Below are positions 17,384 to 26,543 of a stretch of DNA of 64,000 bases, piece after piece. Each line of letters starts with the position of its first letter. The first letter of the stretch is position 1. The notes under the pieces are model-generated. The model was not told the DNA's origin. It saw only the letters and a program-made list of their open reading frames with translations, and ran no database searches. The stretch comes from Streptomyces purpureus (GTDB lineage: Bacteria > Actinomycetota > Actinomycetes > Streptomycetales > Streptomycetaceae), in the NCBI RefSeq assembly GCF_014648195.1, contig NZ_BMQQ01000001.1:685131-749130 (forward strand), written 5' to 3'. Both the position numbers and the translations under genes were made by a program.

Positions 17384-18914
17384 CGGCCCGTGGCTGGAAG
17401 GTGCTGCCCGCGTCCTGCCGGTACGGCGCGCCCCGCCACTGCCCGAAGTCGAGTTCCCGGCTCGGGTCGTGGGCGACGAAGCTCCATGGTCCGACGTAGA
17501 CGTTGTCGTGCCAGCGGTTCTGCTGCTTGTGGGTGATCGCCTCGGCCACCGGTTCGCCCTTGTACGGTGACCAGTCCGGATAGGTGCCGTAGTTGGCCAG
17601 CACCGCCATGCGACCGCACTTCACCGTGCACCCGACGACGGACGTGTCCAGCACGAAGCGGTTGCTGTGGATGTCCACCCGCTGTGTCTTCCACCGGCAG
17701 TCGGCGTGGAGCGGTGCGGCGGCGATCCCCGGTTGTGCGCAGCGGTCGGTGCTCTTCACCAGCAATGTGCAGGCACCGGAGGAGGTGTTGGCCGGGCTGT
17801 TGCAGAACCGGTCGGCGTTCTCCCACAGGGTGATCCCGGACCAGTTGTTCTCCAGCACGTTCTGGTAGATCTCGATCTTGTCCGTGCGGGCCCTGACGCG
17901 TGGTTCGCCGCCGGACTCGGACAGATAGATGGTCGCGAACGGGAAGGAGTCGCCGCGGTCGGCCTTCGCGCGGCCCTCGACCCAGTTGTTCCGCCGGATC
18001 GTGTTCTTCCGGATGACCGCGTTGTAGCTGGTCTCGTAGATGAGCGCGGCGCCGTCGTTGGCCTCCAGCACGTTGTCCTCGATGCGGAAGTCGGTGTTGT
18101 TGGTGTCCGCCCACAACCCGGGTCCCCGGTTGTCGTGCACCCAGTTGCCGCGTACGTCGGCGCCGTCGACGGCCCAGAACTTGACGCCTCCGGTGCAGCC
18201 GCAGCCCGGCTTCCGCCGCTCCCAGCCGTCGGTGTTGTTGGCCACGATCTCGTTGCCCTCGACCACCAGGTCGCGGATGGGGCCGCCGGCCTTGTACGCG
18301 TTCAGTCCGTACTGTCCGTTGCCCCGCAGGCAGCTGGCGCGGACCCGCTGGCGGGCACCGGCCATCAGCCCCGCGCCGGAGTTGTTCTGGATCGTCGCGT
18401 GCTCGATCACCCACCCGTCGGCCGAGTCATGGTTGACCACCCCCTCGTTCTGCGGCGCCACGAAACCCTGCACGGTCAGGTGCCGGATGGTGACGTCGCG
18501 GGCGGTGCCGCCGAACGCGTACTGGTTGGTCTTCCGGCCGTCGAGCACCGCGCCTGGCGCGCCGAGGTAGCGGTTGCCCTCCTTGGGGACGACCTGGGCG
18601 TAACGGTCCGGCGCGAGCCTGTGCGTCCCCGGTCGAAGCCAGAACGTGGTGTTCGGCGGACTGCTTCTGGTCTTCTCCGCCAGGTCCCCGACCACCGCGG
18701 GGTCGACCGTCACCGCCCCCGCCGGCGCCTTCGCCGGCCCGGCCGCGGGCCTGGCGCACACCCGGGCCACGGACGTGGCGGGCGCCCCGGACGTGGCGGG
18801 CGCCGCGGACGGCTCCGCCCGGGGGCCCGGAGTGCTCGTACAGCCGGTCGCCGCCAGCAGGGCCAGCGCCAGCGGTGCCGCCGCCGACGCCCAGGGCCGC
18901 CTCGTGTTCCCCAC
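17376..18914 (-). CDS. right-handed beta-helix (pectate-lyase-like) lipoprotein
   Basis: 512 residues. The signal peptide ends in a lipobox-like LAATGC near residue 22, so it is probably membrane-anchored outside the cell. Residues ~80-430 are repeated beta-helix turns with Asn/Asp-rich strands (IRHLTVQGF, VIEHATIQNNSGAG, NEIVANNTDGW, FRIEDNVLEANDG, IEIYQNVLENNWSG). Such folds occur in polysaccharide lyases, epimerases and hydrolases. The GTG at 18914 was chosen because it starts the signal peptide 8 bases after the heparinase-like gene. It may trim, epimerise or bind the polymer; no catalytic residue can be assigned by eye. Confidence 0.82.
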   Translation of the reverse strand: MGNTRRPWASAAAPLALALLAATGCTSTPGPRAEPSAAPATSGAPATSVARVCARPAAGPAKAPAGAVTVDPAVVGDLAEKTRSSPPNTTFWLRPGTHRLAPDRYAQVVPKEGNRYLGAPGAVLDGRKTNQYAFGGTARDVTIRHLTVQGFVAPQNEGVVNHDSADGWVIEHATIQNNSGAGLMAGARQRVRASCLRGNGQYGLNAYKAGGPIRDLVVEGNEIVANNTDGWERRKPGCGCTGGVKFWAVDGADVRGNWVHDNRGPGLWADTNNTDFRIEDNVLEANDGAALIYETSYNAVIRKNTIRRNNWVEGRAKADRGDSFPFATIYLSESGGEPRVRARTDKIEIYQNVLENNWSGITLWENADRFCNSPANTSSGACTLLVKSTDRCAQPGIAAAPLHADCRWKTQRVDIHSNRFVLDTSVVGCTVKCGRMAVLANYGTYPDWSPYKGEPVAEAITHKQQNRWHDNVYVGPWSFVAHDPSRELDFGQWRGAPYRQDAGSTFQPRAGG

Positions 18915-18922
18915 GCGCCCCC

Positions 18923-20896
18923 CTAGCCGCGGAACCTGAGCACGGTGGTGAACTCCCGCGCCCGCGCAGGGCCGTCGGTGAAGCCGGTGCCGACCAGCGT
19001 GGTGGCGGGTTCCTTGCGCCCGAATCCGGCGGAGTACCAGCCCAGTGGAGGGTCGGTCTCGCCCCGATGCGCCTGCCAGGAGAGTTGCCCGGGCAGGTCG
19101 AGCACCGCGGAGCGGTCCTCGCCGTCCCGGGTCCAGGTGAGCACCGCCCGGTTCGCCACCAGGTCGGCGGCGATCGCCGGGCCCAGGTGGAACGCCAGGT
19201 GTACGGCCCGGCGCGGGCCGCGTACCTCGTCGACCACCCGCAGCTCCTGGCTCGCGGCGGTCAGCTCCACCCGGCGGCGGTGCACGGAGGGCTGGTAACC
19301 GTGGTGCTCGGCGCACCAGCGGGCCGTACCCCCACCGGAGGCGTCGGCTGTCTCCGCGAACAGGACACGGCTGCGGGCATGACGGGTCCACAGGAACGGG
19401 CCGCCGGAGACGGACTGGTCACGGCCGTCCAGGCGCAGGGTGTTGTGGCCGAGGGTCGACCGGAAGTACTGCCGCCACTCGGGCTGCCCGTGGTAGCAGT
19501 ACGTCCCCGGGTCGGCCAGCACGTCGACGCCGTCGTGCCGGACCTCCACGGACAGCGCGTCTGCGTGGGCATGCGCGGCGATGGAAAGGAACCCGTGCGG
19601 ACCACCGTCGCAGCGGCACCATATCTTCTCTGCCGGACCGCGCAGGATGGTGAGCCCCGCGTCGGCGAAATGGGCCGGCCGGCGTGCCGGGCGGGTCACG
19701 GACAGTCCAGCGGGCTTGATGAGCGCGGCCAGGAGCGGGGTGCGCACATCGGTGCCGGTCACCGCGGGCCACCAGTCGAGCCTGCCGAACACGGCGTCCC
19801 CGGTGGCCAGCAGCGAGGCCCAGCGGTCGGTGCCCGTGCCGTCCACGACCAGGCCGTGCCCGTCGTCCGCGTCCCCTTGGCGCGGTGGCCGTAACCGGTT
19901 GTCCACGACGGCCGCGAGCGCGTCGGTCTTCCGCAGCAGCACCAGCCGGATCGACGCGGGAACCGGCCTTCCCGCGGCATCCGCCTCGGCCACGGCGGCC
20001 AGGCCGAGCTCCAGCACGAGTCCGTGGTACTCGGTGGCCAACTCGCGGTTGAGGCCGGAGCCGAAGGTGTTGCCGCGCAGATGCCGCTCCAACGACCGCA
20101 GCGCGTCGGCTGCCCAGCGCGCCGAGGAGGGGAACCATCCGAACGCGCAGGCCGCCGCGTACTGCCCGGCGGCCTCGGCGATGACGTGGTTGTTCGCGGA
20201 AGAGCCCCGGCTGGGGAAGGCGGCCAGCCAGCGCTGGTGGTGCCAGATCTGGTTCAGCGCCACCGGGTTGCCCTCGAACAGCCCGGCCGCGCCCGGCCAG
20301 CCGTCGAGCAGCCGGCGGATCCACACCCAGGACAGCAGCCGGATCCCCAGCTCGATGCCGCTGGTCCAGTGCACTCCGCGCAGCGGCGCGTTGGCCGCCC
20401 ACCACGACCGCAGATGCTCGGCCACGCGCTCGGCGTACCGCCCGTCCCCGGTGATCGCGTAGGCGGCGGCGAGCACGGTGAGGTACTGGTGCCGGGACAG
20501 CTCCCAGATCTGCTTGACGTCCCCGACCGCGTCCTCGTTCCGGTACGGCACGTCGAAGGCGTAGCCCCACGGCGCCCGGCGCCCGGTCTTCGGGTCGTAC
20601 CACCAGTCCGGGTCGGCCAGGTCCTCACGGACCACACCGAAATACTCGACGTGCCCGGCCATCAGCCGGTCCGCCTCGGCGACGAGCCGTTTCGCGGCGT
20701 CCGGAGGTATCGCGGCGATCGTCCCGGCGGGCAGTACGGCGGTGAAGCGGGCGCCGGTCACGCTCGGGCAGTCCGGCGGCGCCGACCGCCACCGCCGCCT
20801 GCGCACCGCGTCGCCGACCCGGCCGCCGACCTCCCGCGGTCCCATCCTCGACAACCGCCGCAGGTACCAGCCCGCACTGCCCGCGCTCATGGTCAT
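18923..20896 (-). CDS. heparinase II/III family protein
   Basis: 657 residues. An alpha-toroid N-terminal half (about 100-390, with WELSRHQYLTVLAAAYAITG and HNQRW-like segments) is followed by a beta-sandwich C-terminal half with AHAHADALSVEVRHDGVDVLADPGTY-type sequence (around residue 440), where His/Tyr residues act in the family. No clear signal peptide is seen, so it may be cytosolic or exported by another route. The ATG at 20896 overlaps the oxidoreductase stop by 4 bases. Heparinase II/III proteins paired with bi-domain oxidoreductases recur in Wzx/Wzy EPS clusters; they may cleave uronic-acid-containing glycans. Confidence 0.85.
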   Translation of the reverse strand: MTMSAGSAGWYLRRLSRMGPREVGGRVGDAVRRRRWRSAPPDCPSVTGARFTAVLPAGTIAAIPPDAAKRLVAEADRLMAGHVEYFGVVREDLADPDWWYDPKTGRRAPWGYAFDVPYRNEDAVGDVKQIWELSRHQYLTVLAAAYAITGDGRYAERVAEHLRSWWAANAPLRGVHWTSGIELGIRLLSWVWIRRLLDGWPGAAGLFEGNPVALNQIWHHQRWLAAFPSRGSSANNHVIAEAAGQYAAACAFGWFPSSARWAADALRSLERHLRGNTFGSGLNRELATEYHGLVLELGLAAVAEADAAGRPVPASIRLVLLRKTDALAAVVDNRLRPPRQGDADDGHGLVVDGTGTDRWASLLATGDAVFGRLDWWPAVTGTDVRTPLLAALIKPAGLSVTRPARRPAHFADAGLTILRGPAEKIWCRCDGGPHGFLSIAAHAHADALSVEVRHDGVDVLADPGTYCYHGQPEWRQYFRSTLGHNTLRLDGRDQSVSGGPFLWTRHARSRVLFAETADASGGGTARWCAEHHGYQPSVHRRRVELTAASQELRVVDEVRGPRRAVHLAFHLGPAIAADLVANRAVLTWTRDGEDRSAVLDLPGQLSWQAHRGETDPPLGWYSAGFGRKEPATTLVGTGFTDGPARAREFTTVLRFRG

Positions 20897-23070
20897 CGCG
20901 CCCTCGCCAACGTCACCGGAGCGCCGCCGGCCAGGGCGGCCTGGACGGCGAGGGTGGCTGATGTGGTGGCGACCAGCGACTCCAGCGGCACCGGCATCGG
21001 CCCGCCGGTCCGTACGGCCTTGACGAACGCGGCCAGCTCGGCGGACTGGCCCTTGTCCCGGGTCTTGGGCAGCCGCGAGCTGACCCACCGCCTGCGGCGG
21101 CCGTCGTACACCGTGGCGCGGACGAAGTCGTCGAGTTTCAGGACCTTGCCGTCCGCGACAAGGTCGAGTGTCTCCTTGGGGAAGCCGGCCGGGCCGCTGG
21201 TGACGTAGCTGAGGGTGGCGGTGGAACCGTCCGGGTAGCGGAGCACGACCTGCAGGTCGTCGTTGCCGGAGGTGGCGGCCGCGTACACCGACACCGGGTC
21301 GGCTTCGAGCAGCCAGCTCGCCGTGTCGATGAAATGTCCGCCCTCGCCGGCGAACCGCGTGCCCTCGGTGCCTTGCCGGAGGTACCAGCTGCCGTGCCCG
21401 AGCCGGCCCGCGTTGACCAGGTAGCGGAGGCTCGCCGGTCCGGTACGGGCGCCGAACCGTTCCCTCGCCTCCCGCAGCAGGGGCGCGAACCGACGGTTGA
21501 AGCCCACCTGCAGCCGGTCGTTGCCGGACTCCTCCACCGCCGCGAGGACACCGGCCAGCTCGTCCTCGGTGAGGGCGAGGGGCTTCTCGACGAACACCGC
21601 CTTGCCGGCGAGCAGTGCCTTCCGGGTCAGTTCGGCGTGCGAGCTGTGCCGGGTGACCACGAACACCGCGTCGATGGACGTGTCGCCGAGGACGGCGTCG
21701 AGATCGGTGGTCGCCGCGGCGAAGCCGAACTTCCGCTTCGCGTTGGCCGCGGACAGCGCCGTCGTGGTGACGACGGTCGACAACTCGACGCCGTCGCGCT
21801 CCGCCAGGTGGGGCAGCAGCATCGACGTCGCGTAGTTCCCGGCGCCGACGAACGCGAGGCGCACCGGCGTCTTGGCGGCCCGGACCGGACCCTGCTGCAC
21901 GTTCACGGCGGGCACGGCCAGCTGCGGGGCAGCCGCCTCCACCGCCTGTTCCGGGTACTGGAACAGCACGGCCACGGCCTTCAGTTCACCGTCCTTCAGG
22001 CGCTGGTACGTCTTGACGGCATCGTCGAAGTCGGCGATGTGCGAGATCAGCGGCTCCACGTCGACGCCGCCACGGGCGACGAGATCGAGGAAGCAGGCCA
22101 GGTTGCGGCGCTCGGTCCAGCGCACATAGCCGATGGGGTAGTCCCGCCCCTCCAGCTCGTACTCCGGGTCGTAGCGCCCGGGGCCGTAGCTGCGGGAGAA
22201 CCGGACGTCGAGCTCCTTCTCGTAGTACGCGTTCCACGGCAGGTCCAGGCGGCACTTGCCGATGTCGACGACCCGGCCCCGGTCCCGGCTCAGCCGGGCG
22301 GCAAGCTCGACGGGCTCGTTGCTGCCGCCGCCGGCTGCCAGGTACACCTGGTCCACGCCGTGACCGCCGGTGAGCTCGGCGACGGCGGCTTCCACGGCCG
22401 GGGACGCGGGATCGCCGCAGGCCGCCGCGCCCAGACGCGCCGCCAGCTCGCAGCGCACCGGGTCGGGGTCGACGCCGACGACGCGGACCCCCGAGGCGGC
22501 GAGGAGCTGCACCACCAGCTGCCCGATCAGCCCGAGGCCGATGACCAGCGCCACCTCACCGAGCTGGGGCTCGCCGCGGCGGACACCCTGCAACGCGATC
22601 GACCCGACGGTGCCGAAGGCCGCGTGCCGTGGCGCGAGACCGTCCGGCACCGGCGAGTAGAGGTTCTTCGGCACCCAGTTCAGCTCGGCGTGCAGCGCGT
22701 GCTCGTTACCGGCGCAGGCCACGAGGTCGCCGACCGCCACGTCGTCGATGCCGGCCCCGACCTGCTCGACCACCCCGCACAGCGAGTAGCCCAGCGGCGT
22801 GTAGGAGTCCAGCTTGCCCATCACCTTGCGGTAGGTGGCGGGGACCCCGTTGGTGGCCACGCTCTGCATGACCTTGGCCACCTGGTCGGGCCGGGAGCGA
22901 GCCTTGCCCAGCATCGACATGCCGGCCTCGGACACCTTCATCAGCTCGGTCCCGGTGGATATCAGCGAGTAGGCGCTGCGGACCAGCACACCGCCCGGCT
23001 TGCACCCCGGCACCGGCACGTCGAGCACCGCCAGCTCGCCGCTCCTGTAGTTCTGCACAACCTGCTTCAC
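20893..23070 (-). CDS. bi-domain oxidoreductase (MDR dehydrogenase + Gfo/Idh/MocA)
   Basis: 725 residues, about twice a single dehydrogenase. Residues 1-375 are a zinc-type medium-chain dehydrogenase domain (GDLVACAGNEHA, GLGLIGQLVVQLL as nucleotide-binding motif). Residues 400-720 are a Gfo/Idh/MocA domain (LAFVGAGNYATSMLLPHL; EKPLALTEDEL with its catalytic Lys). Such fusions are found in polysaccharide clusters and probably perform sequential oxidation and reduction or epimerisation of a sugar or cyclitol. It lies 18 bases downstream of asnB and overlaps the heparinase-like gene. Confidence 0.88.
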   Translation of the reverse strand: MKQVVQNYRSGELAVLDVPVPGCKPGGVLVRSAYSLISTGTELMKVSEAGMSMLGKARSRPDQVAKVMQSVATNGVPATYRKVMGKLDSYTPLGYSLCGVVEQVGAGIDDVAVGDLVACAGNEHALHAELNWVPKNLYSPVPDGLAPRHAAFGTVGSIALQGVRRGEPQLGEVALVIGLGLIGQLVVQLLAASGVRVVGVDPDPVRCELAARLGAAACGDPASPAVEAAVAELTGGHGVDQVYLAAGGGSNEPVELAARLSRDRGRVVDIGKCRLDLPWNAYYEKELDVRFSRSYGPGRYDPEYELEGRDYPIGYVRWTERRNLACFLDLVARGGVDVEPLISHIADFDDAVKTYQRLKDGELKAVAVLFQYPEQAVEAAAPQLAVPAVNVQQGPVRAAKTPVRLAFVGAGNYATSMLLPHLAERDGVELSTVVTTTALSAANAKRKFGFAAATTDLDAVLGDTSIDAVFVVTRHSSHAELTRKALLAGKAVFVEKPLALTEDELAGVLAAVEESGNDRLQVGFNRRFAPLLREARERFGARTGPASLRYLVNAGRLGHGSWYLRQGTEGTRFAGEGGHFIDTASWLLEADPVSVYAAATSGNDDLQVVLRYPDGSTATLSYVTSGPAGFPKETLDLVADGKVLKLDDFVRATVYDGRRRRWVSSRLPKTRDKGQSAELAAFVKAVRTGGPMPVPLESLVATTSATLAVQAALAGGAPVTLARAR

Positions 23071-23088
23071 CCGAACTCCTTCGGATTC

Positions 23089-25011
23089 CTAAGCCGTCGA
23101 CCGAGTGCTCTGGCCGGACCCAGAGGTCGCGTCGCGATACCAGTACTCGAGAGTCAGCACATGCCACAGATGCTTGGAGAAGTCCCGCCGCCCGGCGGCG
23201 TCCTCGGCGACCATGCGCGCCAGCGCGTCGCGGCGCAGGAGCCCGGATCCGACGAGCACACCGTCGTGCACCACCTCGCGCACCAGCGGTGCCAGGTCCC
23301 GGCTCATCCAGGCGCGCAGCGGGGCGCTGAAGAGGCCCTTGGGCCGGTAGACGGTCTCCCGGGGCAGGACCGAGGTGGCCGCCTCCTTGAGGACGGCCTT
23401 GCCCTGCCGTCCGACGATCTTGCGATCGCCGGGCACGGCGAACGCCGCCTTGACCACCTCGACGTCCACGTACGGCACGCGCACCTCGGTCGACGCGGCC
23501 ATGCTGGCGCGGTCCGTGTACGTGAGGTTCAGGCCCGGCAGGAACATCCTGGCGTCGCCCAGGCACATGCGGTTGACGAAGTCGTCGAGGTCGTTGTCCT
23601 GGTAGACGTCCGCGTGCTCGGTCAGCACGTCCTCGACCGTCCCGGCCAGGTCCGGATCGACCAGGGCCAGCAACTCGTCCTGGTCGTACATGGTGTAGCT
23701 GCGCCGGAACGCGGTCTCCTCCGGCAGATCGGCGAAGGAGAGGAACCGCTTCGCGAACCGCACCGACCGGTAGCCCCGGCGGGCCGTCGCGACCGGCAGC
23801 CGGTCCACGGCCGCGGACACCCCGCGCCGAAGGGGCCGAGGGACGCGCCGGTAGCGCACGGCGAGCAGGTTGGCCAGGTGTTTGCGGTAGCCGGCGAACA
23901 GTTCGTCGGCGCCCATCCCCGAGAGCATCACCTTGACCCCGGCCTCGCGTGCGGCCGAGCAGATCAGGAAGGTGTTGATCGCGGCGGGATCGCCGATCGG
24001 CTCGTCCAGGTGGTACGTCATCCGCGGCAGCAGGTCGAGCACGTCCGGAGCGATCTCGATCTCATGCAGGTCGACGCCGAACCGCTCGGCCACCCGCCGT
24101 GCGTGGCGAAGGTCGTCCGGCATCGCCTCGAACCTGGCGTCCTCGGCGCGGAACCCGATCGTGTAGGCGGAGATCCCGGGCTGGTCGCGGGCCGCCAGCG
24201 CGGTCAGGTAGCTGGAGTCGAGACCGCCGGAGAGAAAGGTCGCCACGGGTACGTCGGAGAGCAGGTGGCGCCGGGTCGACTCCTCGACGACGGCGGCCAG
24301 GTCGGGTGGCGCACTGTCGCGGGCCTCGTGGGCGACGTCCCGGAGGTTCCAGAACCGGCCGCGCTCCACCCGGCCGTCGGGCCGGCATCGCAGCCAGCTG
24401 CCCGGCGGCAGCTTCTCCGCCTCGCGGAGAGCGCAGCGCGAGTCCGGCACCCAGTAGTAGAGCAGCGAGGCCACCAGCGCCGCATGGTCCACCTCCAGCG
24501 ACCCGCCGGTGGCGGCAGCGAGCGCCTTGAGCTCGGAGGCGAACACCAGACCCCCACCGCGCCGGAGCAGGAACAGCGGCTTGACGCCGAGCTGGTCGCG
24601 GGCGAGCACCAGGTCACCGGTTCGCTCGTCGAAGATCCCGAACGCGAACATGCCGCGCAGCCGGGGCAGGCAGTCCGTGCCCCAGCGCCGCCATGACTCA
24701 AGGAGCACCTCCGTGTCGGAGGTCCCGCGAAAACGCACCCCGGCGGCGGCCAGTTCGGCACGTAGCTCGGGCGCGTTGTACAGCTCGCCGTTGTACGTCA
24801 GGACGAGGCCGCCCGAGGCCATCGGCTGGGCGCCCGTCTCGGACAGGTCGACGACGGCCAGCCGGCGATGCCCGAGGTGAACTTCGGCGTCACCGGCTGG
24901 GTGGCTGTACCGGCCCGCCCCGTCCGGGCCGCGGTGGGCGAGGGTGTCGGTGAGCCGGTCGGTCACGGCCTTCCCGTCCGGCCATCGGTACGTGCCTGCG
25001 ATGCCACACAT
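23089..25011 (-). CDS. asnB: asparagine synthase (glutamine-hydrolysing)-like amidotransferase
   Basis: 640 residues. Met-Cys2-Gly-Ile is the N-terminal nucleophile glutaminase (MCGIAGTYRW). HRGPDGAG and the RLAVVDLSETGAQPM and YNGELYN motifs complete the class II GATase domain. SGGLDSS (near residue 260) is the ATP-pyrophosphatase loop, and SGMGADELFAGY follows near 360. In EPS clusters these enzymes usually amidate a uronic acid or aminoacyl group with glutamine nitrogen rather than making free asparagine. It is 2 bases downstream of the Wzz-like gene. A uronamide product fits the sugar dehydrogenase at the head of the operon; that link is inference. Confidence 0.9.
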   Translation of the reverse strand: MCGIAGTYRWPDGKAVTDRLTDTLAHRGPDGAGRYSHPAGDAEVHLGHRRLAVVDLSETGAQPMASGGLVLTYNGELYNAPELRAELAAAGVRFRGTSDTEVLLESWRRWGTDCLPRLRGMFAFGIFDERTGDLVLARDQLGVKPLFLLRRGGGLVFASELKALAAATGGSLEVDHAALVASLLYYWVPDSRCALREAEKLPPGSWLRCRPDGRVERGRFWNLRDVAHEARDSAPPDLAAVVEESTRRHLLSDVPVATFLSGGLDSSYLTALAARDQPGISAYTIGFRAEDARFEAMPDDLRHARRVAERFGVDLHEIEIAPDVLDLLPRMTYHLDEPIGDPAAINTFLICSAAREAGVKVMLSGMGADELFAGYRKHLANLLAVRYRRVPRPLRRGVSAAVDRLPVATARRGYRSVRFAKRFLSFADLPEETAFRRSYTMYDQDELLALVDPDLAGTVEDVLTEHADVYQDNDLDDFVNRMCLGDARMFLPGLNLTYTDRASMAASTEVRVPYVDVEVVKAAFAVPGDRKIVGRQGKAVLKEAATSVLPRETVYRPKGLFSAPLRAWMSRDLAPLVREVVHDGVLVGSGLLRRDALARMVAEDAAGRRDFSKHLWHVLTLEYWYRDATSGSGQSTRSTA

Positions 25012-25013
25012 GT

Positions 25014-26543
25014 CTACCGCGCCTCCTCGTCGCTGTCCGGGACGCGGGTGGCCCGGACCGGCAGTCGCTCCGTCCGTGGCCGGCCCACCCCGTTGTGCCG
25101 GGCCGGCCGCTCGTTCCGGCCGCTCGGCGCGGTGTGCGGCCCGTCCCACAGCGTGCCGTCGGTCCGGTCGAGCGGATCGGGGTCGATCAGCACGACACCG
25201 ATCACCGTGATGCTCCGGTCCGCGAGGTGCCGTGCCACGGTGTGCAGCCACGCCGCGCTGCCGTGTCCGGCGCGCACGACGAGCACGGTCCGGGTGCCGA
25301 GGTACGGGAGGCCGGTCCACGCCGCGCCGGGTGCCACCGAGCCGACACCCAGCTGGCGCTCCTGATGCGACACGGCTGCGGCCCGCTCGTCGCCGACCAC
25401 GGTGGGGTCTCCCGGTTTCGGCCGGCGGTTGGCGAGCCGCCGGCCGGGCAGACCGTCGATGATCACCACCGGCCCCTCGTCCTTCAGCGCACGGGCGAGG
25501 TCCAGGGCGATCGCACTCGTGCTGCGCGCACAGCCCAGTTCGAGCAGCGACACAGGCTCCGCCGAGCCGCGCACGGTACGGGCCAGAGACGCGGTGAGCC
25601 TCGTCCGTGCCGCGCGGGTCTTCCGGCGGTGCCACAGCCCGGCCGGCCGGCGGGGTGTGCGGCGCAGCTCCGCGACGACCGAGGCGCCGAGGTTCGCCGC
25701 GATGTCCCGGCGCAGCACCGGGCGGTCCGCCACCACCGCGCCGACCGCGGCCACCCCGAGCCCGAGGACCAGCCCGAGGGCGAGCCCGATCGCGGCGTCG
25801 GTGACAGCGGTCCTGGGCAGGGAGTGCCGCACCGCGCGCGGCGCGTCCACGATCTGCGTGCCGGCGACGAGCCGGGGCGTGCCGACGCGCGCCTCCGCGG
25901 CGCGCCGGCCGAAGTCGGTGATCCGCGAGGTGAGTTCGGCCCGCCGGGCGAAGAGCGACTCCATGGTCGCCGACGCCTTCGGCCCGCTCTCCGGCGGTCC
26001 GTCCCCGATCGCCTTGTTGACCCGGGCGAGTTCGTCCCGCATGCGGTCACGCTGGTCGAGCAGGCCGGCGGCCTCGGCGTCCGCGGTCTGCCGTATCCGC
26101 TTCACATGGTCCGCGACGAACGCGTCGGCCAGCGCCTTGGCCCGGGCCACCGCTTCCGCGTCGCTGTCACCTGTCGCCTCGATCCGCAGCAGGTTGTTGG
26201 TTACGCCGGTGCCCACGTAGTCCCGCATGAAGTCCTCTGGTTGTTCCGTGGATCCGAGGGAGCGCAGAGCCTCACCGGCGATCCGCGTGGTGTGCAGCAG
26301 CGCGACATCGGTACGGATCAGCGTTCCGGGGTCGTTCGGCTGGTCCGCCTGATGTGCGACCAGCACCTTGGTCACCGCGGTCGGCGGTGGCGGCATCAGG
26401 ACCGCCACCCCCGCGCCGATCAGCAGCCCCAGCAGAGCCAGGGAGCACCACAGACGGTGGCGCCTGCGCACGGCGACGACCAGCGCCTGGAGGTCCAGCA
26501 GCGGAGCGGCGGTCGACGGCTCCGCGGTCGTGCTCGTCGTCAC
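25014..26543 (-). CDS. Wzz-like chain-length protein with degenerate BY-kinase domain (copy 2)
   Basis: 509 residues. TM1 lies at about 32-55 (WCSLALLGLLIGAGVAVLM) and TM2 near 260-285, flanking an external coiled-coil region (MRDELARVNKA, MESLFARRAELTSRI) as in Wzz/CpsC proteins. The cytosolic C-terminus resembles a CpsD/BY-kinase nucleotide-binding domain (LARALKDEGPVVIIDGLPGRR). The expected P-loop is replaced by LELGCARSTSAI, which lacks the GK(S/T) lysine. The GTG at 26543 overlaps the stop of the neighbouring Wzz gene. It probably controls polymer length with its partner. Confidence 0.85.
   Translation of the reverse strand: MTTSTTAEPSTAAPLLDLQALVVAVRRRHRLWCSLALLGLLIGAGVAVLMPPPPTAVTKVLVAHQADQPNDPGTLIRTDVALLHTTRIAGEALRSLGSTEQPEDFMRDYVGTGVTNNLLRIEATGDSDAEAVARAKALADAFVADHVKRIRQTADAEAAGLLDQRDRMRDELARVNKAIGDGPPESGPKASATMESLFARRAELTSRITDFGRRAAEARVGTPRLVAGTQIVDAPRAVRHSLPRTAVTDAAIGLALGLVLGLGVAAVGAVVADRPVLRRDIAANLGASVVAELRRTPRRPAGLWHRRKTRAARTRLTASLARTVRGSAEPVSLLELGCARSTSAIALDLARALKDEGPVVIIDGLPGRRLANRRPKPGDPTVVGDERAAAVSHQERQLGVGSVAPGAAWTGLPYLGTRTVLVVRAGHGSAAWLHTVARHLADRSITVIGVVLIDPDPLDRTDGTLWDGPHTAPSGRNERPARHNGVGRPRTERLPVRATRVPDSDEEAR

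Noticed and set aside
21334..24696. 1120-codon open frame on the plus strand
   Set aside because: It is the complement of the bi-domain oxidoreductase and asnB genes; the protein is low-complexity and shows no domain. High GC leaves long antisense frames open.
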